From NCBI GenBank assembly GCA_964425355.1, contig CAYRMO010000111.1:1-8826 (forward strand): DNA of 8,826 nucleotides, given 5' to 3'. Of this stretch, positions 1 to 6,072 are shown piece by piece (the stretch's first letter is position 1; the number at the start of each line of letters is the position of its first letter). Under the pieces are notes generated by a model that was given only the letters and a program-made list of their open reading frames with translations, did not search any database and was not told the origin of the DNA. The position numbers were made by a program, and so were the translations under genes. This DNA is from Litorimonas sp964425355 (GTDB lineage Bacteria > Pseudomonadota > Alphaproteobacteria > Caulobacterales > Maricaulaceae).

Positions 1-221
1 TTCAATAAAGTCTAGTTTGGCAGATATTTATCTCATTTTTTAGGCCAGTCCTGCCTTGCAAAATTATGGCCGCATAATGACAAATTTTTCAATTTTGAGA
101 AGTTTTGGCACCATCAGGCAAAAAAATTGAAACATATTAGAATAGAGTGACGTCAATATTCGTCGCTGCCTTTAAGCGACAAAAACTCTAACACTATGCC
201 TAGTATATTGAGAGTTTCTTT

Positions 222-584
222 ATGGAAAACTTAACAAAGGTCTGTTGGGGGTTATTGGCTTTAATTCACCTATCCCCGTCTCTACCGGTGTTTAGGCCCA
301 AATTGATCGAGACGCTTTACGGCATATCTCCAAGTGGTGACCTTGGCGTTTTAACAACACATCGCGCCTTCTTGTTTCTTGCCCTATTTATCACGGCACT
401 TATCGCCATGTTTAATCTCGAAAGTCGAAAACTGGCCTCGATCATTTTAACGATCAGCATGGTGAGTTTTCTTTTCCTTTATGTCCGGGAAGGTCTGCCC
501 TCTGGAGCCTTGCAAAAAATTGCAATCGCCGATGGGATGGGCTTATTCCCCCTCGCCTTTGTCATATGGCAGAGTTGGAAATAG
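222..584 (+). CDS. Small four-helix membrane protein of unknown function
   Basis: I do not recognise this 120-residue protein. It is strongly hydrophobic, with four likely membrane segments at about residues 5-23, 46-65, 70-88 and 103-118. There is no cleavable signal peptide, no cysteine pair and no catalytic motif. Short polar loops contain Arg/Lys (residues 25-28 and 67-70), as expected for an integral inner-membrane protein. The ATG is preceded by a weak Shine-Dalgarno-like GAGAG (210-214) with a seven-base spacer, and the leader holds a 6-bp hairpin (GTCGCT/AGCGAC, 162-180). The gene is alone in its unit: rnpB converges on it 26 bases downstream, and no U-tract terminator is visible between them. 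Its length, start and composition suggest a real gene, but no function can be given. Confidence 0.7.
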   Translation: MENLTKVCWGLLALIHLSPSLPVFRPKLIETLYGISPSGDLGVLTTHRAFLFLALFITALIAMFNLESRKLASIILTISMVSFLFLYVREGLPSGALQKIAIADGMGLFPLAFVIWQSWK

Positions 585-610
585 CTGACGCCGTATTTCA
601 ATCGCGATAT

Positions 611-966
<356 letters not shown>

Positions 967-970
967 GGTG

Positions 971-1001
971 GCTAGCTGTGTCGGATTTCGAAAAGAGTCA
1001 A
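971..1001 (-). promoter_or_regulatory. Candidate promoter of rnpB
   Basis: On the minus strand TTGACT (1001-996) is a good -35 element. A GCTAGC/AGCTAG stretch (977-971) sits 18-19 bases downstream and would place the start of transcription at about 966, where P1 of the RNA begins. The -10 match is poor, so the call rests mainly on the -35 and on the position. Confidence 0.45.
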
Positions 1002-1057
1002 GAGCAAGCTTGTGCTGCAGAAATATTTCACACCTCGTCGATTTTTATTACGTAGCC

Positions 1058-1080
1058 GAATTGTTATGTTATAGGGTAGC
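1058..1080 (+). promoter_or_regulatory. Zur-like operator half-palindrome upstream of the DUF1826 gene
   Basis: The 23 bases centred on 1069 match the proteobacterial Zur consensus (GAAATGTTATA-N-TATAACATTTC, as I remember it) at 15 of 22 defined positions. The left arm is strong (GAATTGTTAT) and the right arm weak (TATA followed by GGG). The site ends 37 bases before the chosen GTG start, and an AT-rich -10-like TATGTT lies inside it, so a bound repressor would block transcription. A Zur site fits the downstream gene because DUF1826 genes are known companions of zinc-starvation loci. The match was counted by eye, and the right arm is too poor for certainty. Confidence 0.4.
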
Positions 1081-1117
1081 TTAACTCAATTCTGATATTC
1101 TTTTGCCTAGGCCTGAC

Positions 1118-1744
1118 GTGACCATCCAACACTCTTCCCTGCCCGTTTCTGCGAGCCCCATTTTTAGGGGCGCATCAATTGAAGATTTAAACCACATCAA
1201 ACATCCTGATATTGATATGGTCATTTGCGAGCGCGAAATGCCATCTGTGATAGAGCGCGCACTTGGCGAACTATCAGGAATAATCGTGGAGAATAAACGG
1301 TTTCATCTGGAGGTTTCTGACGTCAGAGCCAGTATGCTTGCCGTGTTTCAAGACTGGGAATTTTGCAATGATGCAATCACACATTGGATCGCCAATGATG
1401 TGGAACAGCTTGCTGGCCAATTCTCAGAAACGATGGGCACATCAGAATTACTTTTACGCGTTGAGCTTATCGAAGATAATGCCTGCCGCAAATTTCACAT
1501 TGATAATGTGAGCGCGCGACTGATCTGTACCTATATGGGACCTGGTACTGAATTTGGCTTGGCCCCAAGAGGTGAAACGCCAGACCCTATTCAGACTGTG
1601 CCGACGGGATATCCCGCAATATTCAAGGGCAAACAATTCAGCCTGACATCGATTCCGAAAATCGTTCATCGCTCCCCCCCAATAGAAGGAAGCGGAACAT
1701 CACGCCTCGTCATTGTTTTAAATGAAAGTCCAACCCAACCATAA
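1118..1744 (+). CDS. DUF1826 family protein, possible zinc-starvation-linked enzyme
   Basis: The protein (about 208 residues) carries the signature of DUF1826: a CRKFHIDNVSARLICTYMGPGTEFG core and a later IVHRSPP followed by RLVIVLN. The biochemical role is unknown. The family is associated with Zur-regulated genes and COG0523 metallochaperones. An HxD pair (H132, D134, counted from the TTG at 1103), a His 55 residues later (H189) and an Arg 12 residues after that (R201) have the spacing of the metal triad and co-substrate Arg of Fe(II)/2-oxoglutarate oxygenases. That resemblance is my inference. There is no signal peptide or membrane segment, so it should be cytoplasmic. The start is uncertain: no ATG is available, TTG at 1103 has no ribosome site, and GTG at 1118 has AGG six bases upstream, so I chose GTG. 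It appears monocistronic. Confidence 0.82.
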   Translation: MTIQHSSLPVSASPIFRGASIEDLNHIKHPDIDMVICEREMPSVIERALGELSGIIVENKRFHLEVSDVRASMLAVFQDWEFCNDAITHWIANDVEQLAGQFSETMGTSELLLRVELIEDNACRKFHIDNVSARLICTYMGPGTEFGLAPRGETPDPIQTVPTGYPAIFKGKQFSLTSIPKIVHRSPPIEGSGTSRLVIVLNESPTQP

Positions 1745-1751
1745 GGCAAAA

Positions 1752-1792
1752 ATTGACCTTTTCAAAATTGTTCCATAGAGAATTGGGTCAAT
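1752..1792 (+). promoter_or_regulatory. Candidate dcp promoter with flanking inverted repeat
   Basis: TTGACC (1753-1758) is a good -35, and CATAGA/TAGAGA at about 1774-1781 is a weak -10 with a 15-17 base spacer. The -35 lies within ATTGACC (1752-1758), which is repeated inverted as GGTCAAT (1786-1792) with 27 bases between, so the pair brackets the promoter. This could be a two-site operator, but 7-bp matches can arise by chance. Confidence 0.35.
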
Positions 1793-1802
1793 CGCCGCCC
1801 CC

Positions 1803-1817
1803 CTCATTTGAAATGAG
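1803..1817 (+). repeat. Perfect 15-base palindrome before the dcp ribosome site
   Basis: CTCATTT-G-AAATGAG is a perfect 7-bp inverted repeat around a single central base. It lies in the dcp leader, eleven bases upstream of the GGAG ribosome site (1829-1832). Such a tight odd-length palindrome suits a dimeric repressor site. As RNA it could form a 6-bp stem with a TGA loop. No specific regulator is recognised. Confidence 0.4.
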
Positions 1818-1838
1818 ACAGACATTACGGAGTCAGAC

Positions 1839-4040
1839 ATGAAATCAAATCTAGCCACAGCCTCAATCGTCGCAATGATCTTAGCCTTAGGGGCTTGTTC
1901 CGCGTCAGAGAAGACAGACGTCAAGGCCGAAAAGCCTGCCGCTGAACAAGCCGCTGAAGCCTCGACTATGGCCGATGAGCTGGCTGTCTCGAAAGATGAG
2001 CTAAAGGGAAATCCATTCCAAGCCGATTGGGATACACCTTACGGCGTTCCACCATTTTCAAAGATCGAAGATAGCCATTACATGCCCGCGATCAAAGCGG
2101 GCGCTCTGGCCCTTCGCGAAGAAATTGACGGCATCGTCAATAATGAAGATGCGCCGACATTTAAAAACACCATTGTCGCGCTAGACATGGCTGGCGAACA
2201 GCTTGGCAAAGCCTCCGGTACATTTGGCAATGTTGTGGGCACAGATACGAATGATACGCTTAGAGGGTTACAAGGTGAGATTTTCCCGCTCCTGACACGT
2301 GAATTCAACAATATTCAATTTAACGAAGCCCTATTTGATCGCGTGAAAACTGTTTACGCCAAAAAAGATTCGCTGGGTTTGGATGAACAAGATGCGCGTC
2401 TCCTGGAACTCACCTATCGCGATTTTGTCCGAGCCGGCGCCAATCTTGATAAAGATAGCAAAGCGCGTGTCGCCGAGATCAATGAAGAACTCTCATCCTT
2501 GACCACCAGCTATGGTCAAAACTTACTCAAAGCTACGACCGGGTTTAAACTCGAAATCACAGATCCCGACGATTTGGGCGGATTGAGCGATAGTTTCAAA
2601 TCAGCGATCAAAGTCGAGGGAGAAGAGAAATGGGTGGTGGGCTTGAACCGGTCTCCCTTCGAGACCTTCATGACGCAATCGACCAATCGGGAGCTACGCG
2701 AAAAGCTCTTTAATGGATACCGTCTCCGCGCCTCAACCGGTGAAGGCGATAATGGCGTGATTGCGATCAAGATCGCGCAATTACGCGCCGAACGCGCGCG
2801 CATCATGGGCTATAAATCTCATGCAGAATATCAACTCGAAACCCGCATGGCAAAGACACCTGAGGCCGCTGAAGAATTTCTCTTGCGGGTTTGGCGCCCA
2901 GGACTTGCGCGCGCCAAGGAAGAACTGGGGGATATTCAAGCGCTTATAGAGGCAGATGGAAATGACTTTAAAGCCGAAGGACAGGATTGGTGGCATTATG
3001 CCGAACGCGTTCGCCAGGAACGCTTTGCCTTTGATGACGCCGCCCTCGCCCCTTATTTCGAATTAAATTCCGTTCGCCAAGGTGCCTTTAATATGGCGAC
3101 GAATTTGTTCGGCATCACATTTACCGAAGTCGACACGCCTGTCTGGAACCCGGTTACGACGAGCTATGATGTGAAAGACGCGGACGGCAATCATCTCGGC
3201 CTCTTTATGATGGATATGTATTCACGTGAATCCAAACGCGGCGGCGCTTGGATGAGCTCCTATCGTGACACATCGAATATTGACGGAAATTCTGTTCGTC
3301 CCATCATCACAAATAATATGAACCTGACCACACCGCCAAAGGGCGAGCCGACCCTTATGCGCTTTGGTGAAGTCGAAACCCTCTTCCATGAATTTGGACA
3401 TGGCCTGCACGGCTTGATGACGCAAATTCGCTATGAGAATTTCTCGGGCGTTGACGGCCCGCGTGACTATACGGAATTTCCCGCTCAAATTCTTGAACAT
3501 TGGGCGAGTGAAGATGCGGTGCTGGCTGATTATGCCAAACATTATGAAACGGGCGAAGTCATTCCGACCGAACTTGTTGAGAAAATGAAAAACGCCTCAA
3601 CCTTTAATCAAGGGTTCAAGACAACGGAATTTATTGCCGCCTCCTTATTAGATCTGGCTTGGCATAAGCTCACCGTTGAAGAAGCTGCCAAGATTAAAGA
3701 TGCGCGCGCATTTGAAAAGAAAGTGCTCGAAGGTTATGGCCTGCCGCCAGAAATTGAGCCGCGCTACCGCTCACAATATTTCTCCCATATTTTTGCGGGT
3801 GGATATTCGGCCGGATATTACGCCTATCTCTGGTCCGAAATTCTGGATGCTGACGGGTTTGAAGCTTTCAAAGAAGCCGGTGATATTTATGACCCCGAAC
3901 TCGCAGCCAAGCTACAAAAATGGGTTTACGAGTCAGGTGGCCTCAGAGAAGCCGATGAGCTTTACAGAAACTTCCGCGGCAAAGATCCGGCCATTGATCC
4001 GCTTCTCAAAGTCCGCGGACTCAATGATTTGGGTGGTTAG
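1839..4040 (+). CDS. dcp: Dipeptidyl carboxypeptidase (M3 family), lipoprotein form
   Basis: This is a 733-residue zinc peptidase of the thimet oligopeptidase family that removes dipeptides from peptide C-termini. The HEFGH motif at 517-521 supplies two His ligands and the catalytic Glu518. E546, 25 residues on in RDYTEFPAQILEHW, is the third ligand, at the spacing of E. coli Dcp. The tail YRSQYFSHIFAGGYSAGYYAYLW (about 646-668) carries the conserved His/Tyr substrate-binding loop and matches Dcp rather than oligopeptidase A. The N-terminus is a lipoprotein signal with lipobox LGAC (Cys20), followed by a low-complexity Ala/Glu/Lys spacer to about residue 50. It should therefore be anchored in the periplasm; Ser after the Cys suggests the outer membrane under the enterobacterial +2 rule. 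GGAG at 1829-1832 with a six-base spacer supports the ATG. The gene is single, and its stop lies in a long hairpin. Confidence 0.95.
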   Translation: MKSNLATASIVAMILALGACSASEKTDVKAEKPAAEQAAEASTMADELAVSKDELKGNPFQADWDTPYGVPPFSKIEDSHYMPAIKAGALALREEIDGIVNNEDAPTFKNTIVALDMAGEQLGKASGTFGNVVGTDTNDTLRGLQGEIFPLLTREFNNIQFNEALFDRVKTVYAKKDSLGLDEQDARLLELTYRDFVRAGANLDKDSKARVAEINEELSSLTTSYGQNLLKATTGFKLEITDPDDLGGLSDSFKSAIKVEGEEKWVVGLNRSPFETFMTQSTNRELREKLFNGYRLRASTGEGDNGVIAIKIAQLRAERARIMGYKSHAEYQLETRMAKTPEAAEEFLLRVWRPGLARAKEELGDIQALIEADGNDFKAEGQDWWHYAERVRQERFAFDDAALAPYFELNSVRQGAFNMATNLFGITFTEVDTPVWNPVTTSYDVKDADGNHLGLFMMDMYSRESKRGGAWMSSYRDTSNIDGNSVRPIITNNMNLTTPPKGEPTLMRFGEVETLFHEFGHGLHGLMTQIRYENFSGVDGPRDYTEFPAQILEHWASEDAVLADYAKHYETGEVIPTELVEKMKNASTFNQGFKTTEFIAASLLDLAWHKLTVEEAAKIKDARAFEKKVLEGYGLPPEIEPRYRSQYFSHIFAGGYSAGYYAYLWSEILDADGFEAFKEAGDIYDPELAAKLQKWVYESGGLREADELYRNFRGKDPAIDPLLKVRGLNDLGG

Positions 4041-4072
4041 TTTTAAATTCGCTTCGCGAAGTTAAAACTAAC
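4036..4072 (+). terminator. Long hairpin containing the dcp stop codon
   Basis: GTTAGTTTTAA (4036-4046) pairs with TTAAAACTAAC (4062-4072). After one A/G mismatch TTCGC (4048-4052) pairs with GCGAA (4056-4060) around a TTC loop, making 16 base pairs in all. The TAG stop of dcp (4038-4040) lies in the left arm. No T-tract follows on either strand, so it is not a classical intrinsic terminator. It may protect the mRNA 3' end or act with the next hairpin. Confidence 0.5.
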
Positions 4073-4099
4073 AACGAGTTTGCGCTCAAACATAAACGT

Positions 4100-4134
4100 C
4101 TCAGAAAACGAACAAATAAGGTTCGTTTTCTGAG
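4100..4134 (+). terminator. Perfect 14-bp inverted repeat, possible dcp terminator
   Basis: CTCAGAAAACGAAC (4100-4113) and GTTCGTTTTCTGAG (4121-4134) are exact reverse complements around a seven-base loop. The following bases are CCTTTA, a poor U-tract. Further out, GTTTGCG (4078-4084) and CGCAAAC (4152-4158) are also inverted, so the structure may extend imperfectly to about 81 bases. The right arm is part of the direct repeat described separately, so this may be a mobile palindromic element rather than a dedicated terminator. Confidence 0.45.
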
Positions 4135-4180
4135 CCTTTAAAACGCAAAATCGCAAACCGATTAGAGTTAGAAATAAAAC
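4109..4180. repeat. Direct repeat, copy 1 (~72 bp)
   Basis: This stretch aligns without gaps to 4224-4295 at a fixed offset of 115 bases. I count eight mismatches in 72 positions (about 89 % identity). This copy has the complete left arm of the 14-bp palindrome. It has no coding content that I recognise. Confidence 0.8.
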
Positions 4181-4206
4181 AAAAAAAGGTCCAATTTCCT
4201 GGACTC
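4181..4206 (-). terminator. Second minus-strand terminator candidate
   Basis: On the minus strand GTCCA (4204-4200) pairs with TGGAC (4193-4189) around a six-base loop, and CTTTTTTT follows directly at 4188-4181. The stem is only 5 bp, but the T-tract is long. It would back up the stronger terminator at 4337-4380 for the symporter operon. It lies between the two direct-repeat copies. Confidence 0.4.
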
Positions 4207-4223
4207 TAGATCGGATGAAATTC

Positions 4224-4295
4224 CGAACAATTAGGGTTCGTTTTCTGAGCCTATAAAGCGCAAAATCGCAAACCGATTGGCGTTAGACATAACAC
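4224..4295. repeat. Direct repeat, copy 2 (~72 bp)
   Basis: This is the second copy of the element at 4109-4180. The shared core GTTCGTTTTCTGAGCC and CAAAATCGCAAACCGATT are intact. The left palindrome arm is mostly absent: only CGAAC remains to pair with GTTCG. This copy therefore looks like a truncated or half element. Confidence 0.8.
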
Positions 4296-4336
4296 CAAAT
4301 GAACGTCGTAATTTACGCGCCACGTTTGTATGATGC

Positions 4337-4380
4337 AAAAAAATGACAGGTAAAACGGACAATTGGATCCCGTTTTACCT
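4337..4380 (-). terminator. Intrinsic terminator of the symporter operon
   Basis: Read on the minus strand, AGGTAAAACGG (4380-4370) pairs perfectly over 11 bp with CCGTTTTACCT (4358-4348), with an 11-base loop. Five bases later comes a run of seven T (4343-4337). It stands 89 bases beyond the symporter stop codon and is the best terminator in the window for the minus-strand operon. Its right-hand part overlaps the end of the Rieske-like relic. Confidence 0.7.
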
Positions 4381-4454
4381 ATCCGAATTCGACCAGATCC
4401 ATCAAAATGTGAACCATCGCATGGGCAATACCAATCCCCTTCGAAGTTCAACTC
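4368..4454 (-). pseudogene. Relic of the C-terminal Rieske [2Fe-2S] domain (cytochrome bc1 type)
   Basis: On the minus strand a short stretch just past the symporter stop translates as ELNFEGDWYCPCDGSHFD then GSGRIRIGKTG. This closely resembles the second cluster-binding loop of ubiquinol-cytochrome c reductase Rieske proteins (pattern WFCPCHGSHYD-xSGRxRxGPAP). The first loop (CxHLGC), the membrane anchor and the rest of the fold are missing. The ligand His of CPCH is Asp here (codon GAT at 4418-4416 instead of CAT), so the piece could not hold a cluster. After IRIG the similarity stops and the terminator stem begins. A frame of 74 codons runs through it (4475-4251), but it would start with TTG inside the end of the symporter gene and has no ribosome site. 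I treat it as a decayed fragment, not a gene. Confidence 0.6.
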
Positions 4455-4468
4455 ACTGGAATCAAAAC

Positions 4469-6061
4469 CTACCAAAAGACCGCATATAGCGCGATTAGGA
4501 TTATTGCGATGATAACTGTCCAGACATTAAAACTCGCTGATGTTTTAAAATTTATATCGCCCAAAATTACGGGCTGACCTTCCGAAGGTTCTGCCGTCAG
4601 ATGTGACACCAGCGCACCAATTGCCAAACACCCAAGGAAGATAACCCAAATGCGATTGACGAAAGGGAAACTGTCAAAGGCCGTGTAGCATATAATCGAC
4701 ACTATTACGGATGTGAAAAGCATTGCAAATGCACCAGCCGAATTCGTTCGCTTATAAAACATGCCCATCAGGAAAACGGCCACAATACCCGGCGCAACAA
4801 ACCCCGTCCATTCTTGGATTTTCTGGAAGGCTCCTTCCATATCGCCCAACAAAGGCTTAGCTAAAATCAAGGCGATCAACATCGCTGCGAATGCTGTTAA
4901 TCTACCCACAGTCACATAGTGTTTTTCGCTACGATCTGTGGCGAGTTTAGCGCGATATATATCCATTGTGAAAATCGTCGAAATTGAATTCACCATGGAC
5001 GCCAATGAGGATACAATCGCGGCAATGAGCGCTGCAAAAATTAACCCGCGCAAACCGCTGGGCATGATCTTCATGACTTCTGGATAGGCTCGATCAGAAG
5101 CCGTCTCTAAGACATCCTTATCAATCACATTAAGCTCTGGTGTGGCGAGCATGACAGCTGCAATCCCAGGCAGGACGATGATAAGCGGCATAAGCAGTTT
5201 TAGGCCGGCGGCAAAAACCAATCCTTTTTGGGCTTCACGCGCATCTTTTGCGCCGAGCGCGCGCTGAATAATATATTGGTTAAATCCCCAATAAGAGAAA
5301 TGCAGCACCCATAAACCACCAAGAAGCGTCCAAATTCCCGGGAGTTTATTATAGGCGGGGTGGTCATGTTCTAAGATCATATCGAACTTACCGGGAAGTT
5401 CTGTATATAAGCGCTCAAACCCGCCTAATACGCCCGCATCTCCCCCGATCATGCCCATTGTCAACCACGCGATAATCAGGCCGCCAATGACGAGGATAAT
5501 CACTTGGAGAATATCCGTCAGCGCGACGGCCTTTAGGCCACCATACATTGAATATGCGAGTGCAAAGGCAGCAAGACCAGCCATACCCCAAAATAACGAC
5601 ACACCTGTTAGCGTATTCACCGCCAAGGAACCAAGCCACATAACGGCAGTTAGGTTTACGGCTGTGTAAAGGAAAATCCAAAAAACGGACATGGTCGTTT
5701 TAACCCCATCCCCGAAACGGGTCTCAAGGAATTGCGGCATTGTATAAATTTCGCGCTTTAGGAATATCGGCAGTAGATATTTAGCAACAATAATGAGAAC
5801 AATAGCCGCTTGCCATTCATATGCCGCAATTGCGAGGCCAATCTTATACCCCTCACCCGACATGCCAATGATCTGTTCCGCCGATATATTTGCTGCGACT
5901 AATGACGCGCCAATCGCCCACCACGGCAGGGATTTACCGGCGAGAAAATAGTCTTCCGTGTTTTTCTCTCCACCTGAATCTCTTGAGACCCATTGCGCGA
6001 TGGCGAATAAAGCAACCGCATAGATCGCGACGATGAATAAATCTAATGTCGAGAGAAACAT
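4469..6061 (-). CDS. Sodium/sugar symporter, SSS family, vSGLT-like
   Basis: This 530-residue inner-membrane protein is very like the Vibrio galactose transporter vSGLT along its whole length, with about 14 membrane helices (TEDYFLAGKSLPWWA and YWGFNQYIIQR are shared). It should import a hexose with Na+. By alignment with vSGLT from memory, sugar contacts Q69, E88 and K294 correspond to Q63, E82 and K288, and the gating Y263 to Y257. The Na+ site A62, I65, A361, S364 and S365 corresponds to A56, I59, A348, S351 and S352. The contact N260 is replaced by H254, so the preferred sugar may differ. I chose the ATG at 6061 over TTG at 6067 because AAGGG (6072-6068) sits six bases before it. The gene begins nine bases after the GH3 stop, implying one mRNA and probable translational coupling. 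Confidence 0.93.
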   Translation of the reverse strand: MFLSTLDLFIVAIYAVALFAIAQWVSRDSGGEKNTEDYFLAGKSLPWWAIGASLVAANISAEQIIGMSGEGYKIGLAIAAYEWQAAIVLIIVAKYLLPIFLKREIYTMPQFLETRFGDGVKTTMSVFWIFLYTAVNLTAVMWLGSLAVNTLTGVSLFWGMAGLAAFALAYSMYGGLKAVALTDILQVIILVIGGLIIAWLTMGMIGGDAGVLGGFERLYTELPGKFDMILEHDHPAYNKLPGIWTLLGGLWVLHFSYWGFNQYIIQRALGAKDAREAQKGLVFAAGLKLLMPLIIVLPGIAAVMLATPELNVIDKDVLETASDRAYPEVMKIMPSGLRGLIFAALIAAIVSSLASMVNSISTIFTMDIYRAKLATDRSEKHYVTVGRLTAFAAMLIALILAKPLLGDMEGAFQKIQEWTGFVAPGIVAVFLMGMFYKRTNSAGAFAMLFTSVIVSIICYTAFDSFPFVNRIWVIFLGCLAIGALVSHLTAEPSEGQPVILGDINFKTSASFNVWTVIIAIILIALYAVFW

Positions 6062-6067
6062 AAACAA

Positions 6068-6072
6068 CCCTT
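6068..6072 (-). promoter_or_regulatory. Ribosome binding site that sets the symporter start
   Basis: AAGGG on the minus strand overlaps the TAA stop of the GH3 gene (6073-6071) and is spaced six bases from ATG 6061. A TTG at 6067 lies directly against it and cannot use it, so the ATG is preferred. Confidence 0.6.

Noticed and set aside
162..180. Hairpin GTCGCT/AGCGAC as a terminator of an upstream gene
   Set aside because: The stem is only 6 bp and is followed by A rather than T on the plus strand, with no T-tract on the minus strand. No gene ends nearby in the window.
3676..4065. 129-codon plus-strand frame at the end of dcp
   Set aside because: It is out of frame with dcp, which stays intact to its conserved C-terminus. 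The translation has no domain features.
4078..4158. CRISPR or insertion-sequence interpretation of the repeats
   Set aside because: There are only two copies, no regular spacers, no cas genes and no transposase. The data support only a small palindromic element or a local duplication.
4251..4475. 74-codon minus-strand frame as a functional small Rieske protein
   Set aside because: It starts with TTG inside the symporter gene without a ribosome site, lacks the first cluster loop, has Asp for a ligand His, and runs through a terminator and a repeat copy. A relic is the better reading.
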